A stretch of 34,720 nt of DNA, from NCBI GenBank assembly GCA_937901455.1, contig CALDIA010000158.1, positions 1 through 34,720 on the forward strand, given 5' to 3'. The stretch's first letter is position 1, and the number at the start of each line of letters is the position of its first letter. A model generated the notes under the pieces. It saw only the letters and a program-made list of their open reading frames with translations, did not search any database and was not told where the DNA came from. Shown here one piece after another: positions 1 to 7,623 of this stretch. A program made the translations under genes and the position numbers. This DNA comes from an uncultured Bacteroidales bacterium. Its GTDB lineage: Bacteria; Bacteroidota; Bacteroidia; Bacteroidales; WCHB1-69.

Positions 1-8
1 GCCCTCGT

Positions 9-24
9 GCGCGTGCGCACGCGC
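9..24. repeat. GC-rich 16-bp perfect palindrome upstream of rimO
   Basis: Positions 9-24 (GCGCGTGCGCACGCGC) equal their own reverse complement. They lie within a 19-base run of strictly alternating purine and pyrimidine (7-25). As RNA this folds into a 6-bp all-GC stem with a GCGC loop, and a short T run (CTTTT) follows a few bases later, so it could be the terminator of a gene left of the window. Alternating GC/GT DNA can also adopt the Z form. It sits about 33 bp before the rimO promoter. Confidence 0.55.
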
Positions 25-56
25 GGAACTTTTAAGCGGACACCAATAATTTTTAT

Positions 57-64
57 TATTTTTG
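57..64 (+). promoter_or_regulatory. Bacteroidota -7 promoter element for rimO-hydF
   Basis: TATTTTTG matches TAnnTTTG, the -7 element used by the Bacteroidota primary sigma factor. It ends 22 bp before the rimO ATG. No clear -33 TTG was picked out. Confidence 0.7.
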
Positions 65-86
65 CACGTTTAAAAAACGTTAAAAT

Positions 87-1364
87 ATGACATGTAACAT
101 CATCACCCTTGGATGTTCAAAAAATGTAGTGGATTCGGAAGTTATTGCGGCCCAGTTAGAGAAACAGGGGCATCGTGTCGTGTACGAGAGTGGCGAGAAG
201 TCAGACATTGTGATCATCAACACTTGCGGTTTCATTGGTGATGCGCGCGAGGAATCCGTCAACGAGATATTGCTGCAGGTTGACCGCAAGCGGCGTCACC
301 AAGTGAAGAGGATTTACGTGGTAGGATGCTTGGTCAAGCGCTTCAAGCCCGATCTGTTGGAATCGGTCCCGGAGGTAGATGGCTATTATGACTTCGGGGA
401 ATTGGCAGAGCTATTACGGGAGGATTCGTTTCAGTTGTTGCAGACTTCTGAGCGATTATTATCCACACCGAGGCACTATGCCTACCTTAAGATTTCAGAG
501 GGTTGTGACCGGCAGTGTTCCTATTGTTCCATTCCTTTGATTCGTGGCAAGCAGGTGTCGAAGCCGATACCGTTATTGGTGGAGGAGATGCAGAAGCTGG
601 CCGATCAGGGGGTCAGGGAGGTGATGTTGATTGCGCAGGACCTCACCTATTACGGCATTGATCTAACGGGCAAGCGTGAGTTGGCCTCACTGATGGAGTC
701 TTTAGCGCAGGTGCGGGGCATTGAGTGGATACGCTTGCATTACGCCTACCCTTTGAACTTCCCCTTGGAGGTTTTGGATGTGATGACCGCTTTCCCGCAG
801 TACTGCCGCTATATGGACATTCCCATCCAGCACATCAGTGATGACATTTTACGAAGTATGCGGCGTGGGGGCAGTTCCGAGTACATTAGCCAATTGATAG
901 ACACCTTCCGGGAGCGGGTGCCGGGCATTGCGCTGCGTACCACGTTGATTACCGGCTATCCTGGCGAGACCCACGAGCAGCACAAAGAGTTGGTAGCCTT
1001 CATACAGCGCGCCCGTTTCGAGCGGCTGGGCGCATTCACCTACTCGCAGGAGGAGGGCACCCCCGCCTTTGAGCTGGGCGACCCCGTCAAACGATCGGTC
1101 AAGACCAAGCGCTACAATGAAATCATGAAGCTCCAAGAGGAAATCTCTCTGGCTTTCAACAAGGAAAAGGTGGGCACTACTATGAAGGTCATGGTAGATG
1201 CCGAGGAGGAGGACTATTACGTGGGGCGCACGGAGTTCGACTCCCCGGATGTGGACAACTTAGTATTCATTAACAAAGACCGCAAGCTGCCTGTCGGGGA
1301 GTTTTGTCATGTGGAGATTACCGAGGCAGCACCGTACGATCTTTTCGGCACTGTCATCGCATGA
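87..1364 (+). CDS. rimO: Ribosomal protein S12 methylthiotransferase RimO
   Basis: A radical-SAM enzyme of the MiaB/RimO class, which adds a methylthio group to a conserved aspartate of ribosomal protein S12 in the cytoplasm. The N-terminal UPF0004 domain shows the three cysteines expected to hold the auxiliary [4Fe-4S] cluster (C10 in TLGCSKN, C47 in NTCGFI, C81). The radical-SAM motif CDRQCSYC follows at C140/C144/C147, and a TRAM-like beta domain closes the protein (about 360-425). At 425 residues it is normal length for RimO. RimO is favoured over MiaB by the short form, the TLGCSKN start and the CSYCSIPLIRG stretch. The ATG lies 22 bp after a TAnnTTTG element, and the TGA stop overlaps the hydF ATG. 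Confidence 0.95.
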   Translation: MTCNIITLGCSKNVVDSEVIAAQLEKQGHRVVYESGEKSDIVIINTCGFIGDAREESVNEILLQVDRKRRHQVKRIYVVGCLVKRFKPDLLESVPEVDGYYDFGELAELLREDSFQLLQTSERLLSTPRHYAYLKISEGCDRQCSYCSIPLIRGKQVSKPIPLLVEEMQKLADQGVREVMLIAQDLTYYGIDLTGKRELASLMESLAQVRGIEWIRLHYAYPLNFPLEVLDVMTAFPQYCRYMDIPIQHISDDILRSMRRGGSSEYISQLIDTFRERVPGIALRTTLITGYPGETHEQHKELVAFIQRARFERLGAFTYSQEEGTPAFELGDPVKRSVKTKRYNEIMKLQEEISLAFNKEKVGTTMKVMVDAEEEDYYVGRTEFDSPDVDNLVFINKDRKLPVGEFCHVEITEAAPYDLFGTVIA

Positions 1365-2557
1365 AAGGCAGAGAAGGCAAACCGCATATCGGCATCTTTG
1401 GCCGACGTAACAATGGCAAAAGTTCGTTGATCAATGCTATTGTGGGGCAGGAGATTTCCATTGTGGATGCCCAGGCGGGCACCACTACAGACCCTGTCCG
1501 CAAAGCCATAGAAATATTCGGCATCGGACCCGCTATCATCATCGACACCGCTGGCATAGACGACGAAGGGGCTATTGGCCGCAAACGCATAGAGAAGAGT
1601 ACAGAGGTACTCAAGCAGATCGACTTTGCTCTGCTGGTCATCACGCACTATACCTTTGGGGAGCCGGAACGGTGGCTGGCGGAACATTTTAAAACATTTG
1701 GTATTCCTTTCATGGTGGTCAACAACAAGTGCGATGAGGCTACGGGCAACCCGGCAGGGGTCCCTTTCCCAGTGTGGAATGTCAGTGCGCACACCCACGA
1801 GGGCATTGAGAACCTCATCGCAGAGATGGTCAAGCAAATGCCCGAGTCAGCCTACGTGTCGCGCTCACTGTTAGGCGATTTAATTTGTGGTGGCGACACG
1901 GTGGTGTTAGTCACACCGATAGACTCAGAGGCGCCTGAAGGGCGGTTGATATTGCCGCAGGTGCAGATGATTCGCGACATTTTGGACCATGACGCCTTGG
2001 CGGTGGTTTTGAAAGAGGGGCGATTGGCCCATTACCTTGACACGCACGAGCCCCCGAAATTAGTCATCACCGATAGTCAGATGTTCGAACGGGTGAGTCG
2101 CATAGTGCCGGAGGAAATTCCTATGACGGGCTTCAGCATTGTACTGGCGCACCACAAAGGCGATTTTGAGCACTATTTGGAGGGCACTCCGCATCTTGAC
2201 CATCTGCACGACGGCGACAGGATTCTCATGCTGGAGTCGTGCACGCACCGCAACAGTTGTGAAGACATCGGGCGGCACAAGTTACCCGCTTGGATTCAGC
2301 GCTACACTGGCCGCACGCTTCATTTTGACTTCGTAGCGGGACTCAACGAGGTGCCTGACATCCAACCTTATGCCATGGTTATCCAATGCGGGGGATGTAT
2401 GATCACGCGCAAGCAACTTATTAACAGACTGAAGCCAGCTGTGGACCAGCACATTCCAGTCAGCAACTATGGTATGGTAATTGCCTATTTGAATGGCATC
2501 TTCGAACGAGCCGTCAAACCATTCGTTCAACAGTCCACGGCCTCAACCCACGAATAG
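1361..2557 (+). CDS. hydF: [FeFe] hydrogenase maturation GTPase HydF
   Basis: HydF is the scaffold GTPase that carries the 2Fe subcluster of the H-cluster, built with HydE and HydG, to apo-[FeFe]-hydrogenase. The 398-residue protein has an N-terminal Ras-like GTPase domain with a P-loop (GRRNNGKS, 14-21), G3 DTAG (62-65) and G4 NKCD (122-125). A dimerisation domain follows, then a C-terminal cluster domain with C294-x-H296 and C343-GG-C346. The His that usually precedes the CxxC in the family pattern CxHx(46-53)HCxxC is Gln342 here. The start at 1361 is chosen because its ATG overlaps the rimO stop (ATGA), and the P-loop then begins at residue 14 as usual. The frame is open further upstream (to 1304), but only inside rimO. 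No hydrogenase, HydE or HydG gene lies in the window. Confidence 0.93.
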   Translation: MKGREGKPHIGIFGRRNNGKSSLINAIVGQEISIVDAQAGTTTDPVRKAIEIFGIGPAIIIDTAGIDDEGAIGRKRIEKSTEVLKQIDFALLVITHYTFGEPERWLAEHFKTFGIPFMVVNNKCDEATGNPAGVPFPVWNVSAHTHEGIENLIAEMVKQMPESAYVSRSLLGDLICGGDTVVLVTPIDSEAPEGRLILPQVQMIRDILDHDALAVVLKEGRLAHYLDTHEPPKLVITDSQMFERVSRIVPEEIPMTGFSIVLAHHKGDFEHYLEGTPHLDHLHDGDRILMLESCTHRNSCEDIGRHKLPAWIQRYTGRTLHFDFVAGLNEVPDIQPYAMVIQCGGCMITRKQLINRLKPAVDQHIPVSNYGMVIAYLNGIFERAVKPFVQQSTASTHE

Positions 2558-2571
2558 CTGATAGCTGACTG

Positions 2572-2868
2572 TCAAAACAATCCCAGTTCAATTTTGGCAG
2601 CATCCGACATCATCGACATCTCCCAAGGTGGGTCGAAGGTGATGTCCACCACCACTTTGTTTACGCCTGAAACCATTTGCACCCGTGTCTGCACCTCCAA
2701 GGGAAGCGACTCGGCCACGGGACAGTTGGGAGCGGTCAGGGTCATCAATATATATACATCGTTATTGGCGTTCACCTCCAGTTTGTAGATGAAGCCCAAC
2801 TCCCAAATATTCACAGGAATTTCGGGATCATAAATATCTTGCAGAACTTGAATGATTTTTTCTCTCAT
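2572..2868 (-). CDS. MIP18/DUF59 family protein (SufT-like Fe-S assembly factor)
   Basis: A 98-residue single-domain protein of the MIP18 (DUF59) family. Family members (SufT, PaaD, the MIP18/CIA2 group) act in maturation or insertion of Fe-S clusters. Visible family motifs are DPEIPVNIWELG near the N-terminus, the TAPNCP loop with the conserved Cys49, and FDPPW before the C-terminal helix. It is the last gene of the minus-strand operon and follows the yitT-like gene by 6 bp. It converges with hydF, whose stop lies 14 bp away. A role in Fe-S assembly is inferred from the family; the exact client is unknown. Confidence 0.85.
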   Translation of the reverse strand: MREKIIQVLQDIYDPEIPVNIWELGFIYKLEVNANNDVYILMTLTAPNCPVAESLPLEVQTRVQMVSGVNKVVVDITFDPPWEMSMMSDAAKIELGLF

Positions 2869-2874
2869 TATAAT

Positions 2875-3813
2875 CTATTGCAAAGCTTTTTCTTTTAACG
2901 ACATGAAACCATCACCAAGGGTTTCAGAGGCATCGAGCACAGAGATGAAGGCTTTAGGGTCGATTTCATGCACAAAATGTATCAATACGGGCAACTGTTT
3001 TCTGGAAATGGAGGTGAAGATCACTTTTTTCTCATCATGGTTATACATACCTTCTCCATTCAGGTAAGTGCCACCTCGATCAAGCTCATCAAAGATGTGC
3101 TGGCGAATCTCCTCATATTGGTCGGAGATGATCAGCACCGCCTTGTTGGAAGAGAAGCCTGCAATTACCTTATCCATCACTATGCCGGTAACATAGATGA
3201 TAAGCCAGGAGTAGAGTGGAATAGTCCAGTCTTTAAAAGCGGCCAGGGCAGCCAGTACGACGGTTGAGTCCACGATAATCAACAAAGTTCCTAATGGAAT
3301 ATGTTTAACATACTTTCCGATAATCATAGCGATGATGTCGGTGCCGCCGGAGGTTGCGCGGGTTTTGAAGATGAGGCCAAGGCCAAGGCCGACGAGCACA
3401 CCGCCGCAGAGAGCGAGTATGAAGGTAGCCGAGGGATCGGGCACCATAGGATTGTCGGCCATAGCAATGAGCGGAGCATACCCGTAAATCTTTTCCCAAA
3501 GGGATATGAATGCGGGCAACGTGATAACGCCCACCAATGTCTTAACGCCGAATTTGGGCCCTAACCATAGGGTCCCAATCAGCAGCAATGGCAAGTCAAG
3601 GCAGATGCCCGACAGACCGATAGGGAAGTTGAAGAGGTGATGCAGGATGATGGCAATACCATACACACCGCCCGGTGCCAGTTTCAACGGGGAGATAAAG
3701 ACCACAAATCCTATGGACATGATGAATGTACCTACCACAATCAGCAGATAGGTCTGGAGCGTCTGTTTCCAGTTCACATTCTTCAAGGAGATATTTTTTT
3801 CTGACATATTCAT
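2875..3813 (-). CDS. YitT family membrane protein
   Basis: A 312-residue protein with several hydrophobic helices over residues 15-200 (the YitT/DUF161 membrane domain) and a soluble C-terminal domain (about 225-300) of the DUF2179 type, with a GGTYLNGEGMY stretch. Seen features include VFISPLKLAPGGVYGIAIIL near the first helices and the TRATSGGTDIIAMI signature of the family. The molecular function of YitT proteins is unknown. It lies between dnaG (5 bp) and the DUF59 gene (6 bp), so it is almost certainly cotranscribed with them. The second Met (residue 3) is an alternative start. Confidence 0.88.
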   Translation of the reverse strand: MNMSEKNISLKNVNWKQTLQTYLLIVVGTFIMSIGFVVFISPLKLAPGGVYGIAIILHHLFNFPIGLSGICLDLPLLLIGTLWLGPKFGVKTLVGVITLPAFISLWEKIYGYAPLIAMADNPMVPDPSATFILALCGGVLVGLGLGLIFKTRATSGGTDIIAMIIGKYVKHIPLGTLLIIVDSTVVLAALAAFKDWTIPLYSWLIIYVTGIVMDKVIAGFSSNKAVLIISDQYEEIRQHIFDELDRGGTYLNGEGMYNHDEKKVIFTSISRKQLPVLIHFVHEIDPKAFISVLDASETLGDGFMSLKEKALQ

Positions 3814-3818
3814 CTCAA

Positions 3819-5798
3819 TCAGCTTACAGTTCTGTTCAACAATAGGGAGATATCCTTACGGGTTTGCAAAAGATCGCACATATAGCCAAGCAGTATTTCG
3901 GTATCCGCCTCTTCGATATCGGGTTGTTGAAGCTGTTTCTGTGCATCGGCAATGGCTTGTTCCACAACACGAAACTTCAAGTTAAGGAGCACATTCTGTA
4001 CTTCTTGTTGGAGGGTAATCACACTGTTGTGGGTAGAAGAGACAATCACCTCGTATTGTTCTTCCCAACGGGGGCTGATAGCAGGCACTTCGGTGGGTAG
4101 GTTCTTCATGACAAAGTCTTGCACTTCTTGGTCTTCGCTAACCAGCAGTGCGCGTTGTATAGCGGTTTGGTCGTTGAGCAGTTCGGCACTTAGCACGTAG
4201 CTGTCGAACACTTTGGCGAGCGCAGGCGACTGTAGTCTTATATTGTCGCGCAGCATTTCATCGCACACAAACTGGTCGATGCGAACGGGGATACGTTCCC
4301 CTTCGCTTTCCAGGTAGATCTCGTAGCATCCATACTGTAGAAGAAGCATTACAAGGTTTTTTTCAGACTCATAGAGTGGGTCGCTATGGGTTGTCTCCTG
4401 TTTGGGACTCGTCACGGTCAGTTGAGGAATGGGCGACTGGGGTATAGACACCGGAGTGGAGGTGCTTTGACTGCCTTGGCGTATATTGGACCACACGAGG
4501 CGTTTCAGCTCTGTATTAAGGGTTTCTTCCGGCAGGTCAAAGAGGCGGGCGCACTCTTTGACGTAAAAGGCTCTGACGATATTGTCTTGAATACCGGCAA
4601 TGGATTTCAGCACATCTGACACCATAGCGGCGCGTTTCATCGGGTCGTTCCCGGCATCTTCTGACAGAATCTGTGCCTTGAAAAGCAGAAAGTCGGTGGT
4701 ATTCTTTTCGAGGAATTCTTTCAGTTCGCTGTCACGATGTTTTTTGGCAAAGGAGTCGGGGTCGTCGCCATCCGGCAGGAGGCATACCTTCACATTCATG
4801 CCCTTGTTGAGCAGCAGGTCGATGCCACGCATAGAGGCTTTGATGCCGGCTCTATCGCCATCGTACAATACCGTGATGTTCTTGCTCTGGCGCGACAGTA
4901 TGTGGATTTGTTCTTCTGTGAGGGACGTGCCTGAAGAGGCGACCACATTTTCGATGCCTGCCTCAAACATGGAGATTACATCGGTATAGCCCTCCACCAG
5001 ATAGATATTGTCGGCGTTGCGGATAGCCTTTTTTGCCAAGTATATGTCGTACAGGGTCTCGCGCTTGTGGTAGATTTCATTCTCGGGCGAATTATAATAC
5101 TTGGCTGTTTTCTCATCTTTTTTAAGCACTCGTCCGCCGAAGCCTATCACCTTGCCCATCACATTATGAATAGGGAAGATGACGCGTCCGCGGTAAAAAT
5201 CGTACAGCTTGCCTGTGGACGATTTATGACACAAGCCCAGTTTCAGCAGAAAATCCTCCTGATAGCCTTGTTTCAATGCTTCCTTGGTAAAGGTGTCCCA
5301 AGCCTCGGGGCAATAACCGAGGTGGAACTGATCGATGGTGCTGTCCTTAAAGCCCCTCTCTTTGAGGTAGGTCATGCCCATCAATTGCCCCTCCTCTGTG
5401 TTGTGGAGTTGGTCCATGAAGAACTTTTCGGCGAAGACGTTCACGAGATATAGGCTCTCGCGCTCAGTGCGCTGTTCACGTTCTGTATCAGTCTCCTGCC
5501 GTTCGTATTCAATACTGATGCTATACTTTTTGGCGAGATATTCTAACGCTTCGGGATAAGAGATTTTCTCGTGTTCCATCAGAAAGTTGATGGCATTACC
5601 CTTGGCATCGCACACAAAGCACTTGTAGATGCCCAGCCGCGGGGTGACATGCATCGATGGGTTGCGGTCATCGTGAAAAGGGCATATGCCCACGAAGCCA
5701 CTGCCTTGTCTTTTGAGGGATACAAAGTCACCGACCACCTCCTCAATACGCATTGCGGAGTGTATTTCGTCGATTGTTCGCTGGGATATCTTCGCCAT
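3819..5798 (-). CDS. dnaG: DNA primase DnaG
   Basis: The primase synthesises RNA primers for Okazaki fragments at the replication fork with DnaB helicase. It is 659 residues long, normal for Bacteroidota. The N-terminal CHC2 zinc finger uses C39, H42, C60 and C63 (CPFHDDRNPS ... YKCFVC). A catalytic core with YYNSPE follows, then the TOPRIM domain with EGYTD (269-273), DGDRAG (313-318) and DGDDPD (343-348). A Q/S/T/P-rich linker (about 440-465) leads to a divergent C-terminal helicase-interaction domain. The start ATG is 3 bp after the stop of the S41 protease gene. In many bacteria dnaG sits with rpoD or rpsU; here it is in an operon with a periplasmic protease and a membrane protein. Confidence 0.96.
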   Translation of the reverse strand: MAKISQRTIDEIHSAMRIEEVVGDFVSLKRQGSGFVGICPFHDDRNPSMHVTPRLGIYKCFVCDAKGNAINFLMEHEKISYPEALEYLAKKYSISIEYERQETDTEREQRTERESLYLVNVFAEKFFMDQLHNTEEGQLMGMTYLKERGFKDSTIDQFHLGYCPEAWDTFTKEALKQGYQEDFLLKLGLCHKSSTGKLYDFYRGRVIFPIHNVMGKVIGFGGRVLKKDEKTAKYYNSPENEIYHKRETLYDIYLAKKAIRNADNIYLVEGYTDVISMFEAGIENVVASSGTSLTEEQIHILSRQSKNITVLYDGDRAGIKASMRGIDLLLNKGMNVKVCLLPDGDDPDSFAKKHRDSELKEFLEKNTTDFLLFKAQILSEDAGNDPMKRAAMVSDVLKSIAGIQDNIVRAFYVKECARLFDLPEETLNTELKRLVWSNIRQGSQSTSTPVSIPQSPIPQLTVTSPKQETTHSDPLYESEKNLVMLLLQYGCYEIYLESEGERIPVRIDQFVCDEMLRDNIRLQSPALAKVFDSYVLSAELLNDQTAIQRALLVSEDQEVQDFVMKNLPTEVPAISPRWEEQYEVIVSSTHNSVITLQQEVQNVLLNLKFRVVEQAIADAQKQLQQPDIEEADTEILLGYMCDLLQTRKDISLLLNRTVS

Positions 5799-5801
5799 GT
5801 G

Positions 5802-7571
5802 CTATTTATTATCCACCTTAAACTGCTTGAAGATTTTTTTATTACCCATCACCTCCACGGCCTTTTGGAAAGTGTCGTCTGTTTCCAGGAAGATGCGATA
5901 GGCCTCACCATAGCCATAGAGTCCGCGGGCAATTTCAAAGCGGAGATAATCTTTGATAAACTCACTGGAATGTGTTGCATTGCGCAGGCGCATAGCCTCC
6001 CCGTAATATTTTTGTACATAGCCTTGGAACATGGTGTCAATGCGTTGTAAATTCACATTTGGGGAGGTGAACATTGAATCCAGTTCTGCCTTTTTGGATT
6101 TTAGGAATGCCTCTGCGTAATTAGAAAAAGTAAAGGACGCGCTGTCTTTCACGCCTTCCTGTCGGGCAAAATCCATGAATTGAGCATATTGCACATCCGT
6201 GATGACGAAGTTTTGTTCAAAATCTTCAAAGGTGGGGTATTGTTTTTTGAGAGCCTCGCGGTTGGTTTCAAGATAGTCAGCGGTATAGCTGCCGAAGATG
6301 CCTTTGCGAACGATTTCGTTATAGAGTGTGGAGTAGCGTGTCGTGTCGAGGGGTACGAAGATGTCGGGCATGATACCGCCACCGCCATAGACCACGCGCC
6401 CACGGGGCGTTTTGTACTTGAGAGAGTCGGGAAACTTGATGCTGTCGGCGGTATAGAGCTCGCCATGATTGGCACGTTGCTGAATGTCTCTGAAGTAAGC
6501 ATCGAGACCATCCTCATAAGGTTTCTGGATGCAGCGCCCTGTGGGGGTATAATAGTGCGAAATGGTGAGGCGCACTTGCGAACCGTCGGTCAGGGTAAGG
6601 GGTTTTTGGACCAGTCCTTTACCAAAAGTACGACGGCCGATGACCAGTCCACGATCCCAGTCCTGGATGCATCCCGAAGTGATTTCCGAAGCCGAAGCGG
6701 AGTTCTCATCCACCAGCACAATGAGTTTGCCGTCTTCAAAAAGGCCCTTCCTTCCGGAGTAGAACTTCTCGCCATTCTTACGGAAATTGTCGGTATATAC
6801 AATCATGCGTTCGCCACTGATAAACTGGTCGCAGATTTCGAAGGCGGTATTGAGGTAGCCGCCGCCGTTGCCACGAAGGTCGAAGATAAGGTCTTTCATA
6901 CCCTTCTCCTTCAGGGTAGTGAGTGCTTTGACCAGTTCTTGCGTGGAGGTGGCGGCAAAGCGTTCCAGCTTGATATAGCCAGTGGTTTCATCCACCATAA
7001 AAGATACGTTTATGCTATACATGGGGATAGCGCCACGGGTAATGGTAAAGTCTTGTATTTCCGGATTGCGGCCGCGGATAATGCCCACCTTTACCTTAGA
7101 GCCTTTCTTGCCACGAAGATGCTTGCGCACCCAATCGTTGGTGATTTTGTCGCCACAAGCCACGGTATCGTCCACACGCACTATCTTGTCACCGGCGAGG
7201 ATGCCCACCTTCTCGGCGGGGCCGTCAATAATGACCTCCATGACGTTGATGGTATCTTTAATGAGTTGGAAAGTGACACCAATGCCGTCAAAGGAGCCTT
7301 GGAGTGGCTCATTCATGGCAGCCACATCCTTCTTGGCAATATAGGCTGTATGAGGGTCCAGTTCTTTGAGCATCTCCACCACTGCCTTGTCTACGAGGGG
7401 GTCAAAATCCACGGTGTCCACATACATGGAGTTGATAGAGTTCAGCAACTGGTCCATCTTCACTTTGTTGGGTTGATAGTTCTTATTAGGATTTTGCGCA
7501 GAGAGGGCGCATCCGAACATCAACATGGGTATCAGTAAGATAGATGTTTTCTTAAACATATTTTGAACCAT
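5802..7571 (-). CDS. S41 family C-terminal processing peptidase (CtpA/Prc-like)
   Basis: A 589-residue envelope serine protease of the CtpA/Prc family, which cleaves proteins near their C-termini. The N-terminus is a signal sequence. It could end at an AQN signal-peptidase I site around residue 26, or Cys21 (MFGC) could be lipidated, but the lipobox is poor. A PDZ domain follows (about 85-170, GIGVTFQL). The catalytic domain contains DLRGNGGG (231-238), DENSASASE (288-296) holding the nucleophile serine, and TFGKGLVQ with the general-base Lys318. The roughly 200-residue C-terminal helical extension is typical of longer Bacteroidota homologues. Met1 and Met5 are both possible starts. It is the first gene of the operon S41 - dnaG - yitT - DUF59. 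Confidence 0.93.
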   Translation of the reverse strand: MVQNMFKKTSILLIPMLMFGCALSAQNPNKNYQPNKVKMDQLLNSINSMYVDTVDFDPLVDKAVVEMLKELDPHTAYIAKKDVAAMNEPLQGSFDGIGVTFQLIKDTINVMEVIIDGPAEKVGILAGDKIVRVDDTVACGDKITNDWVRKHLRGKKGSKVKVGIIRGRNPEIQDFTITRGAIPMYSINVSFMVDETTGYIKLERFAATSTQELVKALTTLKEKGMKDLIFDLRGNGGGYLNTAFEICDQFISGERMIVYTDNFRKNGEKFYSGRKGLFEDGKLIVLVDENSASASEITSGCIQDWDRGLVIGRRTFGKGLVQKPLTLTDGSQVRLTISHYYTPTGRCIQKPYEDGLDAYFRDIQQRANHGELYTADSIKFPDSLKYKTPRGRVVYGGGGIMPDIFVPLDTTRYSTLYNEIVRKGIFGSYTADYLETNREALKKQYPTFEDFEQNFVITDVQYAQFMDFARQEGVKDSASFTFSNYAEAFLKSKKAELDSMFTSPNVNLQRIDTMFQGYVQKYYGEAMRLRNATHSSEFIKDYLRFEIARGLYGYGEAYRIFLETDDTFQKAVEVMGNKKIFKQFKVDNK

Positions 7572-7585
7572 TTAAAATGAGACGG

Positions 7586-7593
7586 CAAAGATA
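7586..7593 (-). promoter_or_regulatory. -7 promoter element for the S41-dnaG operon
   Basis: The plus-strand CAAAGATA reads TATCTTTG on the minus strand, a perfect TAnnTTTG match about 15 bp upstream of the first S41 start codon. It is the only obvious promoter for the four-gene minus-strand operon. Confidence 0.7.
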
Positions 7594-7623
7594 GTGAATT
7601 TCCAGAAAAGTTTAAAGGGTATA

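Noticed and set aside
6180..7538. A 452-codon open frame on the plus strand opposite the S41 protease gene
   Set aside because: It lies wholly antisense to a clearly conserved protease, its translation shows no recognisable domain or signal, and long antisense frames are common in coding DNA of this composition.
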